Of a DNA stretch of 64,000 bases, positions 11,744-26,374 are shown one piece after another. Under the pieces are notes generated by a model that was given only the letters and a program-made list of their open reading frames with translations, had not been told where the DNA came from and did not search any database. The position numbers were made by a program, and so were the translations under genes. Source of the stretch: Nymphaea colorata. Taxonomy: Eukaryota > Streptophyta > Magnoliopsida > Nymphaeales > Nymphaeaceae. The stretch covers positions 18,210,354 to 18,274,353 of the forward strand of contig NC_045139.1 in assembly GCF_008831285.2 (NCBI RefSeq), in the 5' to 3' direction. The number at the start of each line of letters is the position of its first letter. Positions within the stretch are counted from its first letter, which is position 1.

Positions 11744-14700
11744 TCATGTATTAGTAGTTCCTACAACATTGTACTTATGGTGCACGTTTAACCGATTTTC
11801 TGCCCACCAGATCTCTGCTTCCTCTTCGGTGAATCGCTTTCGACTGCAACATGGAACACAGTAACAACATTGTAAGAAAGAAGGTACCTTTGCAAAGAGG
11901 GACAGAACCAGAAATTTAATGTAATGGGATCATTATTATATCAATCTCAGAAAGCCATGGAGGCTACTTTTGAAAAAAATCAATGGACAACTTAGCTTTC
12001 TAAACTTCAGGGGTCTGCACCAGTGTCCTGGAGCTGTTTTCAGAGGTTTCATCTTGACCTCAGAAAATCTATAGGAAACCTATAATACAAAATATAGGTC
12101 CAGGCATCCATAAAAAAAGTACCTGAATCTCACACGTTTGAGGTCTGTCCGGCCATCTGGTAGGGCCATGAGTGTGATATATACTCCAGGCTCATCTTGC
12201 TCCACCCATTCTGAGAACGGTGGATGCACATCATCTATTTTCAATGTTTTTCTGCCATTCTGGCTGTGCTCCCTGTTCTCAGGCTCTTCATCATTAACCA
12301 GAGCAGTACCGTGCTGTTGCATATCCAGTGGAGATGCACTTATGGGCCAGTCATTAGATGAATAGGTGATGCTGTATTTATTGTTCATATGTTCCAGAAT
12401 GGATGGCAAAAGTAAGTTATCCTCGAGAGACCAGTCATCGCTGATCTCTGCTTCCATATGAGATGAAAGCCTCTTACTAATGTTAATTTCTTTTTCACCT
12501 GCAAATTTGTCTGGTATGTCCACCTGTAAGTGCAGGAAAAACAAGTAGCACTATCAGAATCACTTTCTAATTGTTTTTGTGACTATACATGAAAAGGCAT
12601 CATATTTAGCAAATTTACTCCAAAGACAATCCTTGAATGTTATCCCCCATTCTAAAAGAATTTCAACCAACGAAACCAAAAAGGAAAGAAGAGTACAAAC
12701 TCCAAAAAAACCTTACAGATTTGTCATTTAAGAAAATTTGGTCTTTATACTGCTTTTTTTCATTAAAATTAGACAATTAAGCTTGATGTTATCAGCTTAA
12801 GAAGTGTGAGTCTAAAGTTTCCATAACCCTCAAGATGCTACACCTTTTTCCTTTGCATGTGTAAAGTTCTCATCACATGACAGAAATATATGATGCACAA
12901 ATATAGAGAGCAAGCAACAAGTAAACTCATATCAGGCATGGCCAGCTATTACAAACAGTATAACATAGAAGGCATATGAAAGTAATGAAGTTCAAGGCAG
13001 TAGCAAAAGGAAGACCAAATAAGGGTTGGATGGATACATGAAAAGATGCATAATGCTTGAAGGAAAGATGCATAATGCTTGAAGGTCAAAGACTGAACAA
13101 GATGAATAGGATCACCAATCCAGGATCATGCATAGCATCATGCAAGAGTCACCTTGCCAGTGATAAAAACAGAACATTCACAAGAAATTCATCAACATTT
13201 CATTCTTTCTGGAATTAAAAACAGGAAGATGCAAAGTGATATGTAACCATATGTTAGTAGGGTTACAAACTGGCCAGATCTGGAACCTTTGAATACATTT
13301 GCTATTGGGTCAGAATTGGTTCTGGTACAGCCATATGTGCCAAAACTTCCTTACTGGATCCAGCAGCACCAGATGTGTCAGACATGGTCAGTCATAGAAA
13401 AATTAACACAGAATAGGCAGTCATAAAGTTAGACTTGTTTATACTGAACATCAGAATCACATCAAAATAGAAGTCACGTTGCAAGATAATGCTAAAACCA
13501 CACAATGAAAAGCCTTACTCGAGCTGTCAATACTTTAAGGACATCTTTCGCTGCTTTACACTTTGCAACTTCTTCACTTGCAAGTGACCAAATTTCTTTG
13601 ATTCCCTTTTTGTACTGCTGAATTTTCTCATCTTTCATTTTACACTGTTCCTCCAGGTTCTTGGCCTATCCAAAAATCCAATATCATGAGAATAATTAAA
13701 ATACCATCTGAAGAGAAGAATAATGTTATAGGTGTAGAAAGGACTTCATGTAGCTCTTTCATATAGCCTCATATTAATAACAATACGAAGCAAACTCTCC
13801 ACCAATCATCAGTAAAAGTTAAACAAGAAACAGGGTAAAGGCTAGGCTAAAGAGACTTTGCACCAGTCACCAACAAGCATCATGAATCAAGAAGAAATTA
13901 TGACAAAGACTAGAAGGGTCGCCTGCAGAAGGTTAACTGGACGCCAAGTTGGAAACTTGGTTTCACTTAAATTCTTGTAAACTTCTTGTCACAACTTCTA
14001 GAGGAAGACCTTTTTTGTTTATAAAAATTCTGAAAATTATAATTAGCAGGAAAAGCCACAAAAGCTTTACGATCTCACAATGTAAAAAAGGTCCAGTTTA
14101 AAAGTTAATCAGAAGGACCCCTGAGTCTCATGCCCCAAGATCAAAACAAAGATGAAAAGATGAAAAGAATAAAAGAAAAATAAGAAATAACTGCTTCAGG
14201 ATCGTAAAATTCCAGTAAATCACAAACTAAACTAAGCAAGAAAAAAAGGAAAAAGGACAATAATGAGTGCTAACTGTTGCATAAGAAAATTTACCTCAAC
14301 TCTAAGTCGTTGTACTTCCTCAATAAGCTGTAAAGTAAAATCTTTTTTTTTCACATCTTCAAATCCTTGGAAGGTTGGGTATGCTGCATTTGGGATTAAG
14401 CTCTGCCATCTATTCTCATATGAAGGAGAAGGTGCAACAGCTTCTTTCTTGGAATGAGAGATAGAAAGGGTGGAAACCTCTCTAAATGCAGTAAAATGCT
14501 TGGGGCATTTCACCTGCCCCCATCGTTTTGTACCAGAGGAGAATGATGCAAAGGGACTAAGCAATTCCACCTCTCTACCATGCCTCGAGCTCTTCCCTTC
14601 ATAACGTTGCAGTTCCTCATGACCACAAATCCTTGGAGAGAATATCTGTGACATTGCAAATGGTGCTTCTGACTTGGGAAGTTTTAAACTGGAAATGGAC

Positions 14701-17700
14701 AGCTTATTCATCAGAGAATACTGTTCGGAACTAGGTGTTTCCTGAGCAGATTCAGCACTTGTAGTACTCCTTAATTGAACAAAACATGAACCACATACTC
14801 TGTATGGCTTACTTTTGTTTGGTGCTAAAGATGCATTAATAGCCTTCTTGCTGCTACATGCATGACAGAATGTGAAACCACAGTTGTAGCAATGATGTTT
14901 CTTCCTAGTAAAGCCAAATCCTATTCTGCATCCAGAGCATGATGATCGATCATTTCTTGAAATAGTTCTATGACAACAGACCACTGCAGTGAAACTTGAC
15001 CCACAGCTGATACTTCTAACGTCTCTATCTTTGAGTCCATCTACCAAAGATGGGGAGTTCCTGTCTTCAACATCACCCAATCCTAACCTTCCATTTGCAC
15101 CCTTTCCCCATGTGTAAACATTACCTTTTGATGTCAAAACTGCCACATGATATGAACCTGAGGAAATCTCTTTGACAGACTCATGTTTTAATGCACTGTC
15201 AACACATGCAATAGTCCCATTTTTTGCATTTGGATTCCCCAGCTGTCCATGAACTGAACTTCCCATGGTGAAGACTCTGCCAGAAACAGTTAATGATACA
15301 GTCATTGCTCGTCCACATGAAACTTGAAGAAAGTCATGTTTTGCAAGTGATGCCACACAGGTGGGAAACAACTTCCTTTCTTTATCAGCATGCCCAAGTT
15401 TTCCTTTATCACCATCACCCCATGTAAATAACTTCCCACCTGAAGGGTTAACATTTGAATTGTTGTGATGAATTTCCACTATAGCGGCAGTATGCCATGG
15501 GCCACAAGACACTGATTTTACCTTTAATCCCTTCAGGGATTGTACTTCCCTTGGTTGTGCACTGCTTTTAAGATCACCATGACCAAGAGCTCCAAAAGCT
15601 CCTTCACCAAATGTAAACAACTTCCCAGAAGAAGAAACAAGGGCTGTATGACAATCCCCACAGGCAATGCTTGAAATGAAGATGCCCTCCAATTGTATCT
15701 TAAGGGGTAGCCAAATGTTCCTGTTGCTTTTGTTATTTGAAGGATCAAGACCATGACCAAATCCACCCCACATGTAAACTTCACCAGAATGTGACAAGGC
15801 ACAAGTGTGGAATTCTCCGCATTTCACTGACTGTACATTTATATCAGAAAGGGATTCAACAATCTTTGGACAAGATACATCCATGTCAATTTTGTGGCCT
15901 AATCTGCCACCACTCTCTTTGCCCCAACAGAAGACTTCCCCCTTCTTGGTAACAAGTGCTGCATGATTTTTTCCGCAAGAAATACTAAATACATCTAATG
16001 TCATGGCTGATTCTAGTAACTTTGGAAATAAAGAATCAGCCTGCAATCCAAAGGAGCCATATGCTCGAACTGGTGCACCCCCTAAAATGGATCCCATTAT
16101 CCCTTCTCCCCACACCAACACATCATTTAGGTTGTCCTTTTCATCAACCAGATAAGCATTGCTGGCACAGCTAACTGCACTAGACAAGCTCATCCGACAC
16201 CCTTCACCTTTTGTACTTCCACTTGTCTGTTCTGCATGATAGCTTGGTTCAACCAAGTGAGAACCTGGAAGCATGTAATCAGTTAAGGAACCCATAACAG
16301 GGGATGGGACATTTTCTGACAAAGACCAGATCCTCGGGGACAACTGAAGGCCATCAGAGAAGCACTTCCCTGTGGATGATACCAAAGGGCTACCACATAA
16401 ACTGTGTACCTTCAATCGCTCAGTTTCCTGCAAATATGAACCAATGATCAATATGTTTGGGACCTTGGTGCTAGCAGACTATAATAATTTCAAATTTCAT
16501 GGGCAGTGAACCTGTGAAACTTCAGTTGATCCTCTGAGAACTTCGGGAATATGCTTCTTTCGAGAATAGCTGGATGGGCTATTAGAGTAAGACCGAGCAC
16601 CTCCATCATTTCTCAAATTTGAAGAAACTTTCCAATGATTTGAACCAGAAACCAGTGATTTCAGACCTAGATACCAAGATTCTGCCTGTTCCTTGTCTTT
16701 ACATATCTAGGGAAAAAAGAATGGCAATGCCACACCTTCATGTAAGCTATATATACACATAGGAACAAATACTGCTGAAAAATGTTTCTTTTGCATGGGT
16801 GTCTCCCGATGCATAAGCAACTCGACCATGACTATCTTTCCAAATAATAAAAAGAAAAATCTAGAATTATAATGATAGCAGCAGCAACAACAACAAAACA
16901 ACAATAATAATAAGACAGGTAATATGTGAGGAAGTACCTTTCTGTTTACAACATCCAGGAGCCACCAAGGAATAGTTTTGCAAAATGTTTGGCTTTTTTT
17001 CTTTCTTTTTGATGGTTGGTGAAACCGCTGAACTTTTTGCATGTGTCAAACTTGCCGAACAGGGAGGTGCATCTTCTAAATCCCTTGGCTGGTTTCCCTA
17101 GGGGAGTGTTTGATGGTGGAGACCAAGGACAACTTATCTTGGGTACCTTATTCTTTGTAAAGCTTATCCAGGATAAGCTATTTCTGGAGTGAAATGTGTT
17201 GTCTTTAACAGGAGAATGCCCTAGCCAATCGTTAAGAGGCAGGGTTATATTTCACCAGGAGAATACCCAAGCTAATTTTGCATAGGTCTTCACCATAATT
17301 GACTTCTGGTTCCATCGCAACAACTATAAGTTGTCCCCAAGGTTTCACTTGATTATCATGTTATTCAAGAACCAAGGATGGGAAAGAGCTTCAGACATGA
17401 TAGGAGAGTATAATGGTACATCCTTGACATTCCACATGATGTCCTTTTCTTTATATCTATTCCACAAGACATGCTACCCCTATGAGGGAGTTTCCCTTTG
17501 TGTTGAAGGACATTCTATTCTTACATAATAAAACTGGAAACCTTGTCAAAATTGCAATCATATGGTATCTTATGTACTAAAATGAGCTTGTCCGCGATAT
17601 AAGAAGAATTTTAAGGGCAAATTAGTTACCAGAATTCACTGGAAAAGTAAAACTTCGAAAATTATATATTGTGGCAAGATCCATCTACCATGACATTGTA

Positions 17701-20657
17701 GAAAGCTATACAAACGGTGCTTTTGTTTGTTTTCGATGCAATGGAGGAAAGATAAATGCAGTTCCTAAACTAGTTGCTCGTCTCTACATTTGTTGCTGAT
17801 ATCATTTGTATCGGAAGCCATGTAATCGAGTACATGGGAGATCTCCAAAGAAGAACAGCCGTTCTTGGACAAATTCAAAAAACATGATATCAAAATTATA
17901 AAAAGAAAAAAGAGCAAGCAGGAAGGAAAATAAATATCTTTGTATAAACTTAACTTATCAAATCTCAATAATATAAACACATTGTTGATCCATGGAGAAG
18001 GCATGGTTACCCAGTGTACCAACAAATACCAAGTAAATCCCTAGAAGAAGCTGCTCAATAAATAATCAGAGTACCTAGCAAGCAACATTTGAAAAGATAA
18101 TATATAATAACAATGGGTGGATAGACTGGCCCAATCGGCCAAGGTTTTTTGCCTTTTGGTACAAAGAACTTTATTATTGACAGAAAAGCATCTTGTTGTT
18201 GAAGACCTGAAATTACATCAGCAGTGTTTCTAAGATGAAGTGTAGCACTTTCTAATGTAGGATAAGATGTTTATTATGGTAAGATGCTACAGGATACGAT
18301 GGAGGGACCGTACCATTCGAGCTTCTTTTCATGCTTTTCCAGGAGGTCTGAAGACAGCAGCAATCAATGGGATTTCCCTAATTTTCCCCTCCTGAAAATG
18401 AAAGGAAGAACGTGAAATTCCTTTTCCTTTCTGCAGGGACCAGGAGATTGGATCTAGCCATAAGAACATGGCTTGGTATAAATAACTCATTTCTTGGTCT
18501 CCGACCCCCTCAGCCACTACAAGCGCCCCCCGACCAGTGCAATGGGATGTGTCTATTCATGTATATCGACTCAAGACGGGAGCAGGTTTGAAAAAGGATC
18601 TTAGAGTGTCTAAGGTTGGGTCAGGTTTTGACACGAAATGATTCCATTGGACTCACTAAATGGAGACACTATTTTTATGCTATGAAGGCCGACATAGCAA
18701 AGTTTCTGGCCATATACCATAAGTAACCTTAGTGCATTATCAGAAATTGATACATGTGAATCATTCTCAATGGGGATATGCAAGCTTTGGATATAATGGG
18801 AACATCAACATGCCACAGTATGCTAAATTTATGTACATCTAAATGAATGGTCTAACATTAGAACCTTGACTGATGTACTCCAACAGGATTTCCAGAGCTT
18901 GTTTGTTTACCACCTTTTACATCACAGATATTTCATTAACATTAGTGAAATACCAGATTCACAGAATTTCATGCATGATTTTGTTACACGATCACACTTC
19001 TTAGTTAATTCCAAGAACTGCATAGGCATGGTTTTGTTTTCATACAGACACATGAGATAAGTCACATTCTTATAAAGAAACGAGGCATCATACACTACAG
19101 GAACACTCTTCAGTACTATATTAGAGGAGGAGATAAGATACGAGGCCAAGGAAAAATGTTTATGCAGGTCTTTCGGAGAGTATAAAGTGAAAGCTTACCA
19201 GGTCAAGTGACTTCTGGCCATTCCCATAGATCAGCGAAAACGATTGATACAAATTCTCTGGTCGAGTCTGTTGCTGAAAGTTTACCTATAGGCCAAAAAA
19301 TAGAAGCTGATTTTGTGCTAAACTTTAAAATACATCAAATGATTCATCTACATCATAAGTAAATCTAGTTATGTGTTCCAACCTGACCACGAATTACATT
19401 TGTAATAGAGCCTATCTTGACATGTTTCTCTTCATTGCCAGCAAGCCATACCAGGTATTTCTCATCCTGGAGACAGAAAAGGGAGATAGTTCTCCTGAGA
19501 TAACTTTCACAAGGAAAGCAAACCTTTCAAAGTCAATTCCAAGAGGAAACTACATAATCAAATGAAGCATCTCAGGAAAGATGATTACTACATGTAAGAA
19601 AATCCATTTAGAACTTTGTCCATTTCTCTTACTAAGACTTGAACTTCTTAAATTTAAATTCGTTCAAACTTCAAAGGAATGACTTGTGCAAAATGAACAG
19701 TACAAATATTCTACGAGAAGTACAAGAGGTTCCATTTACATTTCCTTGATGTCAAAATCAGGGCTACAGGTGTCAATTTCAGCCATATATTGGCAATGAA
19801 AAATCTTGAATTGTTAGTAGATTTCATGAAACTCTTGGTCACTAAACAATGAGAGAAAATGACGAATATGGGAAAGAAAAAAACCTACATTAGTGCATGA
19901 TTTTAACTTTCATATTATTTTCCTAATATCACACAACAAAATTGTAAATATTTCAAAATATCAATAAGATCTGTTACTATGGTCAAACAGGAAAAATGGG
20001 AAAGCAAACTCAGATTGTGAACTACTGGAACCCCCTATCAAAAGCTGCATGAAAACTTTTTATGAGAAAGGGAAACTAAGACAAGTAACTTAGATTAGCT
20101 CTAGATTTAACCATTATTAGCTAGGTGTCATATGCACCGTAGTCAGTCATCATGAGATTGTGTAACAAACAGAAAGACATTGAAGGTTCTTACTTGTTAA
20201 CAAGCTTAGGTAAACACAGAAAATAATCTATTTAAAATACATTTCAATAATCATTTTTATGAGGCCTCCTAAATATTTCTCAGACAGTCAACTTAACCAG
20301 ATGCAACAGAAAAACCGATTAATTATGCATAACCACATCCAGTTAATATCCACAAGAAGATAGGTAGTCATCATGATGAACAATACCACAGATAGTCTGA
20401 AATGACACAGTTTAGGTTTCCCTCTCCTTCCATACTTCAGGAGGTGCGCACCTTTCTTTAAGGCAATAATGGCCTGCATCATGATAATGCTTAATTAGCA
20501 GAAGTATCAAATTACTTCATGTTGCTACACCGATAAGACACAAACTGCTCATGTTCAACTATTCAACAAAAAAAGGAAATCCAGAGTAGAAACATTAAAA
20601 GTAAAAACTTGAAACGTCAGTATCAGAGCCTTAAACAATAAAGCCACCTTTACATAT

Positions 20658-20698
<41 letters not shown>

Positions 20699-20946
20699 AA
20701 CACGTACATAAATATATATATATAAATACATACATACACATACATTGACAGCTAACCTTATTCGACATATGAAAGTGTGTGCAGTGTGTGTGTGTGTAAC
20801 TGTGTATACATATATATATATACACACACACCTATGACGAAGAAGGTAAGTTGCCAACGTGGAAACAACTTAAATCCTGAGAGCGACAACTTCATATCAA
20901 CCTTCTTCATTCCACCAATCTCCAAGAACCAGGATAGTGGACCACG

Positions 20947-20989
<43 letters not shown>

Positions 20990-20996
20990 CCTATCT

Positions 20997-21091
<95 letters not shown>

Positions 21092-21910
21092 CCTCGTCTT
21101 CGAGAATCTTGAGCGATCAAACTCCTTTGGCCATGTACAGGCATAGCTACTTCCACTTGTTCGCCAATATGAGTCAAGCGGTCCACGGAAGCAACGGGCT
21201 TTGCTCTTCTGAAGTAGTTCTTTTCTGCAGCTAAGGGAGCTGCTTCCAACCATATGATCAATAGCAGTGACAAGATTTTTTTTTTTAATGAACTTTTTAT
21301 TCCTAAATGAAAAGGGTTAAGGTATCAACGTGAAACAAGTCATAATCAGAAACCAAAACGACTGTCTATCTCTTTACATACGAAAAGAACTCTCCCTGAC
21401 AATCCGAATGGCAAGTCAGCTCTCAGCTGCCATTCTCCATCTCTACGAGTTGGGCATACATGATACCCAAGAAAATGAAGAAATAACATGAAAAATGGAT
21501 CTGCATAAGAAAAAATAAAGTATAAAAGAACAATCTAACTTGAAACTGACTCATTTGTAAACCTGAATCCCCTTAAGACATGCAAGATTATCTCTTTATT
21601 GTACCCTATACTAAAAAATGAGACTTGCCCACCTAGAATTACTCTCATCCCAAAATACCATCAATGAAGAAGAAGCATTTCCTAGAGTTCGAATGGGCAT
21701 AACGGTACGAATCTGCGAATACTATAAAATAAATGAATATTCTCACCTCATCCCATAACATTAAAAGCCAGGAAAAGGAAAGAACAACAGTACAGAGAAC
21801 AAGATGGAGTTTTACAGCAGTTCTTGAAATAATACAAAAGAAAGGCCGGGGACCTGTTCAATGTCTCTTCTCAGAGGCGTGGCTCTTCCAGATTCACCAC
21901 TGCCACCCAT
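11744..21910 (-). CDS. PH-RCC1-FYVE-BRX (PRAF-type) protein, nine exons
   Basis: Exons in transcript order: 21854-21910, 20387-20473, 19383-19466, 19199-19285, 16512-16706, 14295-16427, 13519-13665, 12123-12523, 11744-11843. All introns are GT-AG, phases join, and the sum is 3,291 bases (1,096 residues plus stop), normal for the family. Exon 1 starts MGGSGESG and ends in RRDIEQ, which continues into AIIALKKGA of exon 2, as in other PRAF proteins. Domains: PH at about 15-140 (exons 1-5; SLDL then ICKDKEQAE), seven RCC1-type repeats at about 272-652, FYVE zinc finger at about 665-722 with the [10 protein letters not shown] metal-binding core, a coiled coil at about 870-930, and BRX at about 1035-1090 ([13 protein letters not shown], then [17 protein letters not shown] split by the last intron). 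PRAF proteins bind phosphoinositides and may act as exchange factors for small GTPases. The BRX half supports dimerisation. The substrate is not known from sequence. Confidence 0.93.
20653..20830. repeat. (TA)n and (TG)n microsatellites in PRAF intron 1
   Basis: Interrupted TA tracts at 20653-20725 are followed by a TG tract near 20780-20797 and a TA tract with CA ending near 20830. They lie between exon 1 and exon 2 of the PRAF gene. Confidence 0.9.
20949..21088. repeat. Compound (TC)n-(AC)n-(AT)n microsatellite in PRAF intron 1
   Basis: A TC tract (20949-20986), an AC tract (20998-21019) and an uninterrupted AT tract of nearly 70 bases (to 21088) lie side by side. The open frames over it, full of alternating Tyr-Ile or Ser-Leu, are products of the repeat and not genes. 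Confidence 0.95.
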
Positions 21911-24500
21911 CTGCTTCACCTCATTGCACTGTTACCTATATTTTATTTCCTCCTCCTTTCTCAGACCAACATGCAGCAGAAGGAATGGTGATTGTTTACG
22001 AAATAGGAAACTTCGTTCTGTCGAGACAGAGATTCACAATGCAGACAGAGAAAGAGAGAGAGGTTTTCACTGTCCACAATGTGGATTTGCACGTGGCGAG
22101 CCAATCTGAACCAATACGCGTGTAAGAAAAGAGAGAGTGTGTGTGTGTAAGAGAGAGAGAGAAAGAGAGGAAGAGATTTCCTTTATGTTATACAATGGCT
22201 TCTGCGCTGCTTTTTGAACACTGTGCAGGGAAAAGAGGAGGGGGGGGGGAGAGAAGAGAGACAGGGAGAGAGCGACAGGGAGAGATATGGGGGTTATAAT
22301 TTTTTAGTTTCCCCTTTCCTTCAAGTGAAAAGTTCCCGGATGAAGGCTATGGCTGCATGTGGGACTGTTGGCACTGCACATGGGGACCCCTCCCATTCAG
22401 GACGCCGCACTGTGGCTCCTCTTACGTACTCTCCGCTCTCGTAAGTCATAACCCACCCTTGACTTTTGCTACCGACTCTGCTCTTTCTCCTTCTCCTGCT
22501 TCTGCACCATCATTTCCCTTTCCATCCCCACCACCACCTCTCCAACTGCTCCCCGGCCTCTTCTTTCTCCCTCTCCCCATTGTATTGCCCGTCTTTTCAC
22601 TTCTATGAAACCTTTCGTTTAATCTTTCCTGTCAAGTTCGAAAGAGAACCAGGTACTTAAACCCTCTTTAGAATGACCAGAACAAACTGCAATTTGCCAT
22701 CCAACAAAAGCCACGCGCAGATTGTTCTTTTCTTACCTTCCCTTTTACAAAGAGATAAAAAGCAAATTTCAATTGACCCTTCAATAGACGGCGCATAGAC
22801 CATCAAAAATAGACAGCTGAAAACAACACTCTGAGCGGTGATTGGCTGCCCCGTAATTTGATCGAACTGAAAGAATTCCGAAGGATAAAGCAAGGATCAT
22901 TCCTTCAACATTATGGTACAAGGGTAAGCACGACTTTGGTCACATGGATGGTTGTCAAGATTTACAGCGGAAAAGAAGAACATGGATTTGGACTTAAGAC
23001 TCAGGCGCTACGGTAACTCAAAAGTCTTTTTAAAGCAATCACTCGTGGAAGCCAGTAGGGACATATTGTATATAATAAGATCTTAAGACTCGAAGAATCA
23101 GAGTCAAGGCAGGCTGCGGCTGTCAAATGGGCAGCCACAGATCAAACCTTATGAATGCTGCCCATTGCCTGCTAAATTTTAAATGTATATACTTAAAGAG
23201 CTCTCCCGCGGCTATGAGAGAGAGAGATTGATTGAAGCTTTCGTACAATATCTTTATATCCTTAGTGATCTAAATCGCATCAACAAGTCCGGGACAGATT
23301 GTCTGTTTATACTATACTATATGCGCACAGATTTGTATAGATAGTCCACAAAATGCTGTACCTATTGGGATGACTGACTCCACGTTGGGAGGGGGAAAAT
23401 AAATGTTCTTCTAATGTTTGTAATGATGATGAAAGAATCATTGGAAAGAAAAGATGATGAAAGAACGATTGGGAACTAGTTGTACTTTGTTTTCATGAGA
23501 TATAATTTATATGCTATGATAATACATCTAATGTTGGTAGTTTTTTTTCTTTTTTTTGAAATGCCTGTTTAGTTTTGGTAGCCCCTTATGATTATGGAAC
23601 AGTTAGTTAGGAATCTATAAACAATTAAAGGTTCAAAAGACGAGCATTATTTTAGTTAAGACTTCTTTGCACCCGCAGGGCTTAGAACTTGTTGCCTTGA
23701 AAAAAAAAATAGATAATGTTAAAATGGCGATATTCATGCTATTTTATTGAATTCCAACAGTTTTTGTTTTTTACTGCACCTAATCCATTTTGAAATTGTA
23801 AGGCTACAGCCATGCTATTTTATTAATATATTATAGATGTTCACACATGAAATTATATTGCATGTAATGTATATGTTATATAATTATTAAAATGTTATGT
23901 GGATAAAATTTAAAAACATAAGTGCCTACTTGAGCTTGGCTAGTCAGGAACAAGGTACAAGCCTATAAGTAATTTTTCACGGTAGGAAAAATTTGTACTG
24001 CTGTAATAATGTTTGATAATGCAAACAAGACCGTATAGTGCTACAATGTATTCTTGTCAAAGATCCCCTAGATATTTTTTCTTTTACTCAACACATTGAT
24101 TTTTCGTTGCTAGCTTTGGTTTATAAGGCTTTCTCGTTGTCATTATACAAGTTTCTAGGCAGAGCTAAACCCTGTGGTTGTCGTTAACTAGCTTAGGCTC
24201 GCATTTGGTCAGTGAACGCGAAACATTTTGCAATACTGTTACCGACAGAAATGTCTGCCACCGACTTTTTAGCAACATGGATTTACTGTCACTAACCCAT
24301 GTGGACAATTCCCTATTTTTGTGTTCCCGTTCAGTGATGGTGTCGATGTCTAACCCCTTCAAAACTTTTGATGAATCCTTCAACCTAAAGAGTTCACATC
24401 TTCTTGACCGACTTTGAGCAATTTTGTTCATGATTTTATATCCAAAAGGGTTGGCACAATGGATCAAGTAGGCCTGACAGGCGACCAATTTTCATTTCAA
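21911..24500. other. Upstream region of the PRAF gene and non-coding DNA
   Basis: Purine-rich tracts near 22060-22290 and pyrimidine-rich stretches at 22450-22600 lie 150-700 bases upstream of the PRAF start codon. They may belong to its 5' untranslated region or promoter. No clear TATA box was identified. Beyond 22900 the DNA is AT-rich with no gene visible. Confidence 0.35.
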
Positions 24501-24509
24501 ATCTTCAGG

Positions 24510-24613
24510 ATGCCAACTTTTTATGCTGCAACTGAAGAGTCACCGATGCATAAGTTGAAGCATGCCAACTTTTTATGCTGCAACTGAAGAGTCACCGATG
24601 CATAAGTTGAAGC
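24510..24613. repeat. Perfect 52-bp tandem duplication
   Basis: Two adjacent copies starting at 24510 and 24562 read ATGCCAACTTTTTATGCTGC and onward to AGTTGAAGC. They appear identical, which points to a recent event. Confidence 0.95.
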
Positions 24614-26370
24614 ATGGTAAGGATAGCACCTCAAAGCACCAAAACATAGCCCGTATCTTGAGGGATGAGGGCTTCGGCCTTCTTTGGATTATGGTTCACA
24701 CCCTGCTCACCTGAATTCTCTTATTAATTTTGTGCTACCATCCAAAGTACATGATCATCTCTAAACTACGAATATATACACACACACAAACGCAAAAAAA
24801 CATGCTTCTTTTCTTTGTTGGCATGTGCGGGAGCATGTAAAGCATTATATTTTTCTAAAAATTGGGATTGGGCAGACCCTTACCAGATATTATGGCGATC
24901 AAAATGCACCTCGAGGATCAAACTCTTGATGTTTTTAAATTAAGGTTTAAGTCGAAATTAACCCTGAATAAACAGTGTGAAAAACTTTGTGAACGACTGC
25001 GGGTGACATGATTTTTTAGCATCGTCACTGAACATGTAAGGCTAATGGATCATAAAACTGGCAAATCTTTGACATTGTGGGAACAGGGATTCCAGCATTG
25101 ATGTGAAACTCGAAGCAACACCATTGGGCAGAGAGGAAGAACTAGCAAAAGGAAATAAACGAGTAAAAAAGTCGAGAGTGATGAAGACACACGGTTTTGA
25201 TCAGTTACTTTCACACAGAGAGAGAACTGTCAATTTTATTTTATAATTTTAAATGCAACGGTCGTTTCACCAAAACCAAAGAAGCAGCCCCATGAAAGTT
25301 GGCTAATTTGTCCACAACCCCTGACCCCACGGCTTTGTCATCTTCCTTCCATGGAATTCCTCGCCTCTGCCCCAATTCTTTTCTCAGAAGCAAAAGAAAA
25401 ACAAAGAAACAAACTTCTCTTTTCTTTTTCATTGTTTTTTTTCTTTGAAGAGAATCCATTACAGGAAAGGACTGCCATAACTTTTGACTTCCTCTGTGAC
25501 AGGAACACCCCCGAGTTGGCCATGGCAACTTTCATGGATTCCTTCACTCAAGGGACGGAAGTTGACGGAATAATTTTTTTTACGATTGAAGTCTAAAAGG
25601 GAAACGAAGCTCTTTCTTTACTTCATCTTTTCGTTTTCTTTTGGGAGGGGGAAGGGTTGCAGAGGGAGTTAGGCGCAGCCTGGTTCAATAGGTGGGCCCT
25701 GCAATAATCAAGAGAATTTTCTATAGTTTAGAAGGAAAAAAAAATTAATGTTGAATGACATAACAAAAACACATTTAGATTTCAAGATCTTTTCCCTTGA
25801 GAAAAATTTAAACTGCAGTACTGTGCTTCTATTGTACCATCAAAAATCTGATTCTTTCTAGATTGGATTTTTTTTTTTTGGGACATCATTTCCACACAGA
25901 CCTCCCCATGTGATTTTTTTTTTACAGTAAATTCTTTATTCTATTACTATGATTAATGAAAAAATGGAACTTAAATTAGTATTTCAAAACTACTAACAGC
26001 TTCAAACTTGCATAAAAAATGGCACCGTAAGAAAAAAAAAAAAAGTGTGCCAATCAAACCTTATGTTTCTTGCTTTAGAATTTAGACGATGAAGTTTGTG
26101 TTTTAAAACCATGTCTGGTGTTTTCAATGTAAACTTTTGCCACTTACGGCTTTCACAAAATCAAAAGCGCTGTAAATGGAAGACTTTGGCTTCTCTCTCT
26201 CTCAAACCCGGTAAAAAAGGACCTTACCGTAGGATGGACTTGTGTTCGCGCTACGGCTGTAAAGAAGTCTGCATTGGGATGCAAAACATATCAAGGGGAG
26301 ATTTGTTTACGTCGAATCAGAGATTGGAAGTGACTGAAATTTATCGAGGATCTTTGATAAGGATTTGAAG
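24614..26370. other. Non-coding stretch, no feature supported
   Basis: AT-rich intergenic DNA with poly-A/T runs. Short frames on both strands around 25240-25600 overlap one another and match no family I know. Confidence 0.4.
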
Positions 26371-26374
26371 GCGC

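Noticed and set aside
20555-21253. Several open frames rich in Tyr-Ile or Arg-Glu repeats
   Set aside because: They are translations of TA, TG, AC and TC microsatellites in intron 1 of the PRAF gene and have no protein family.
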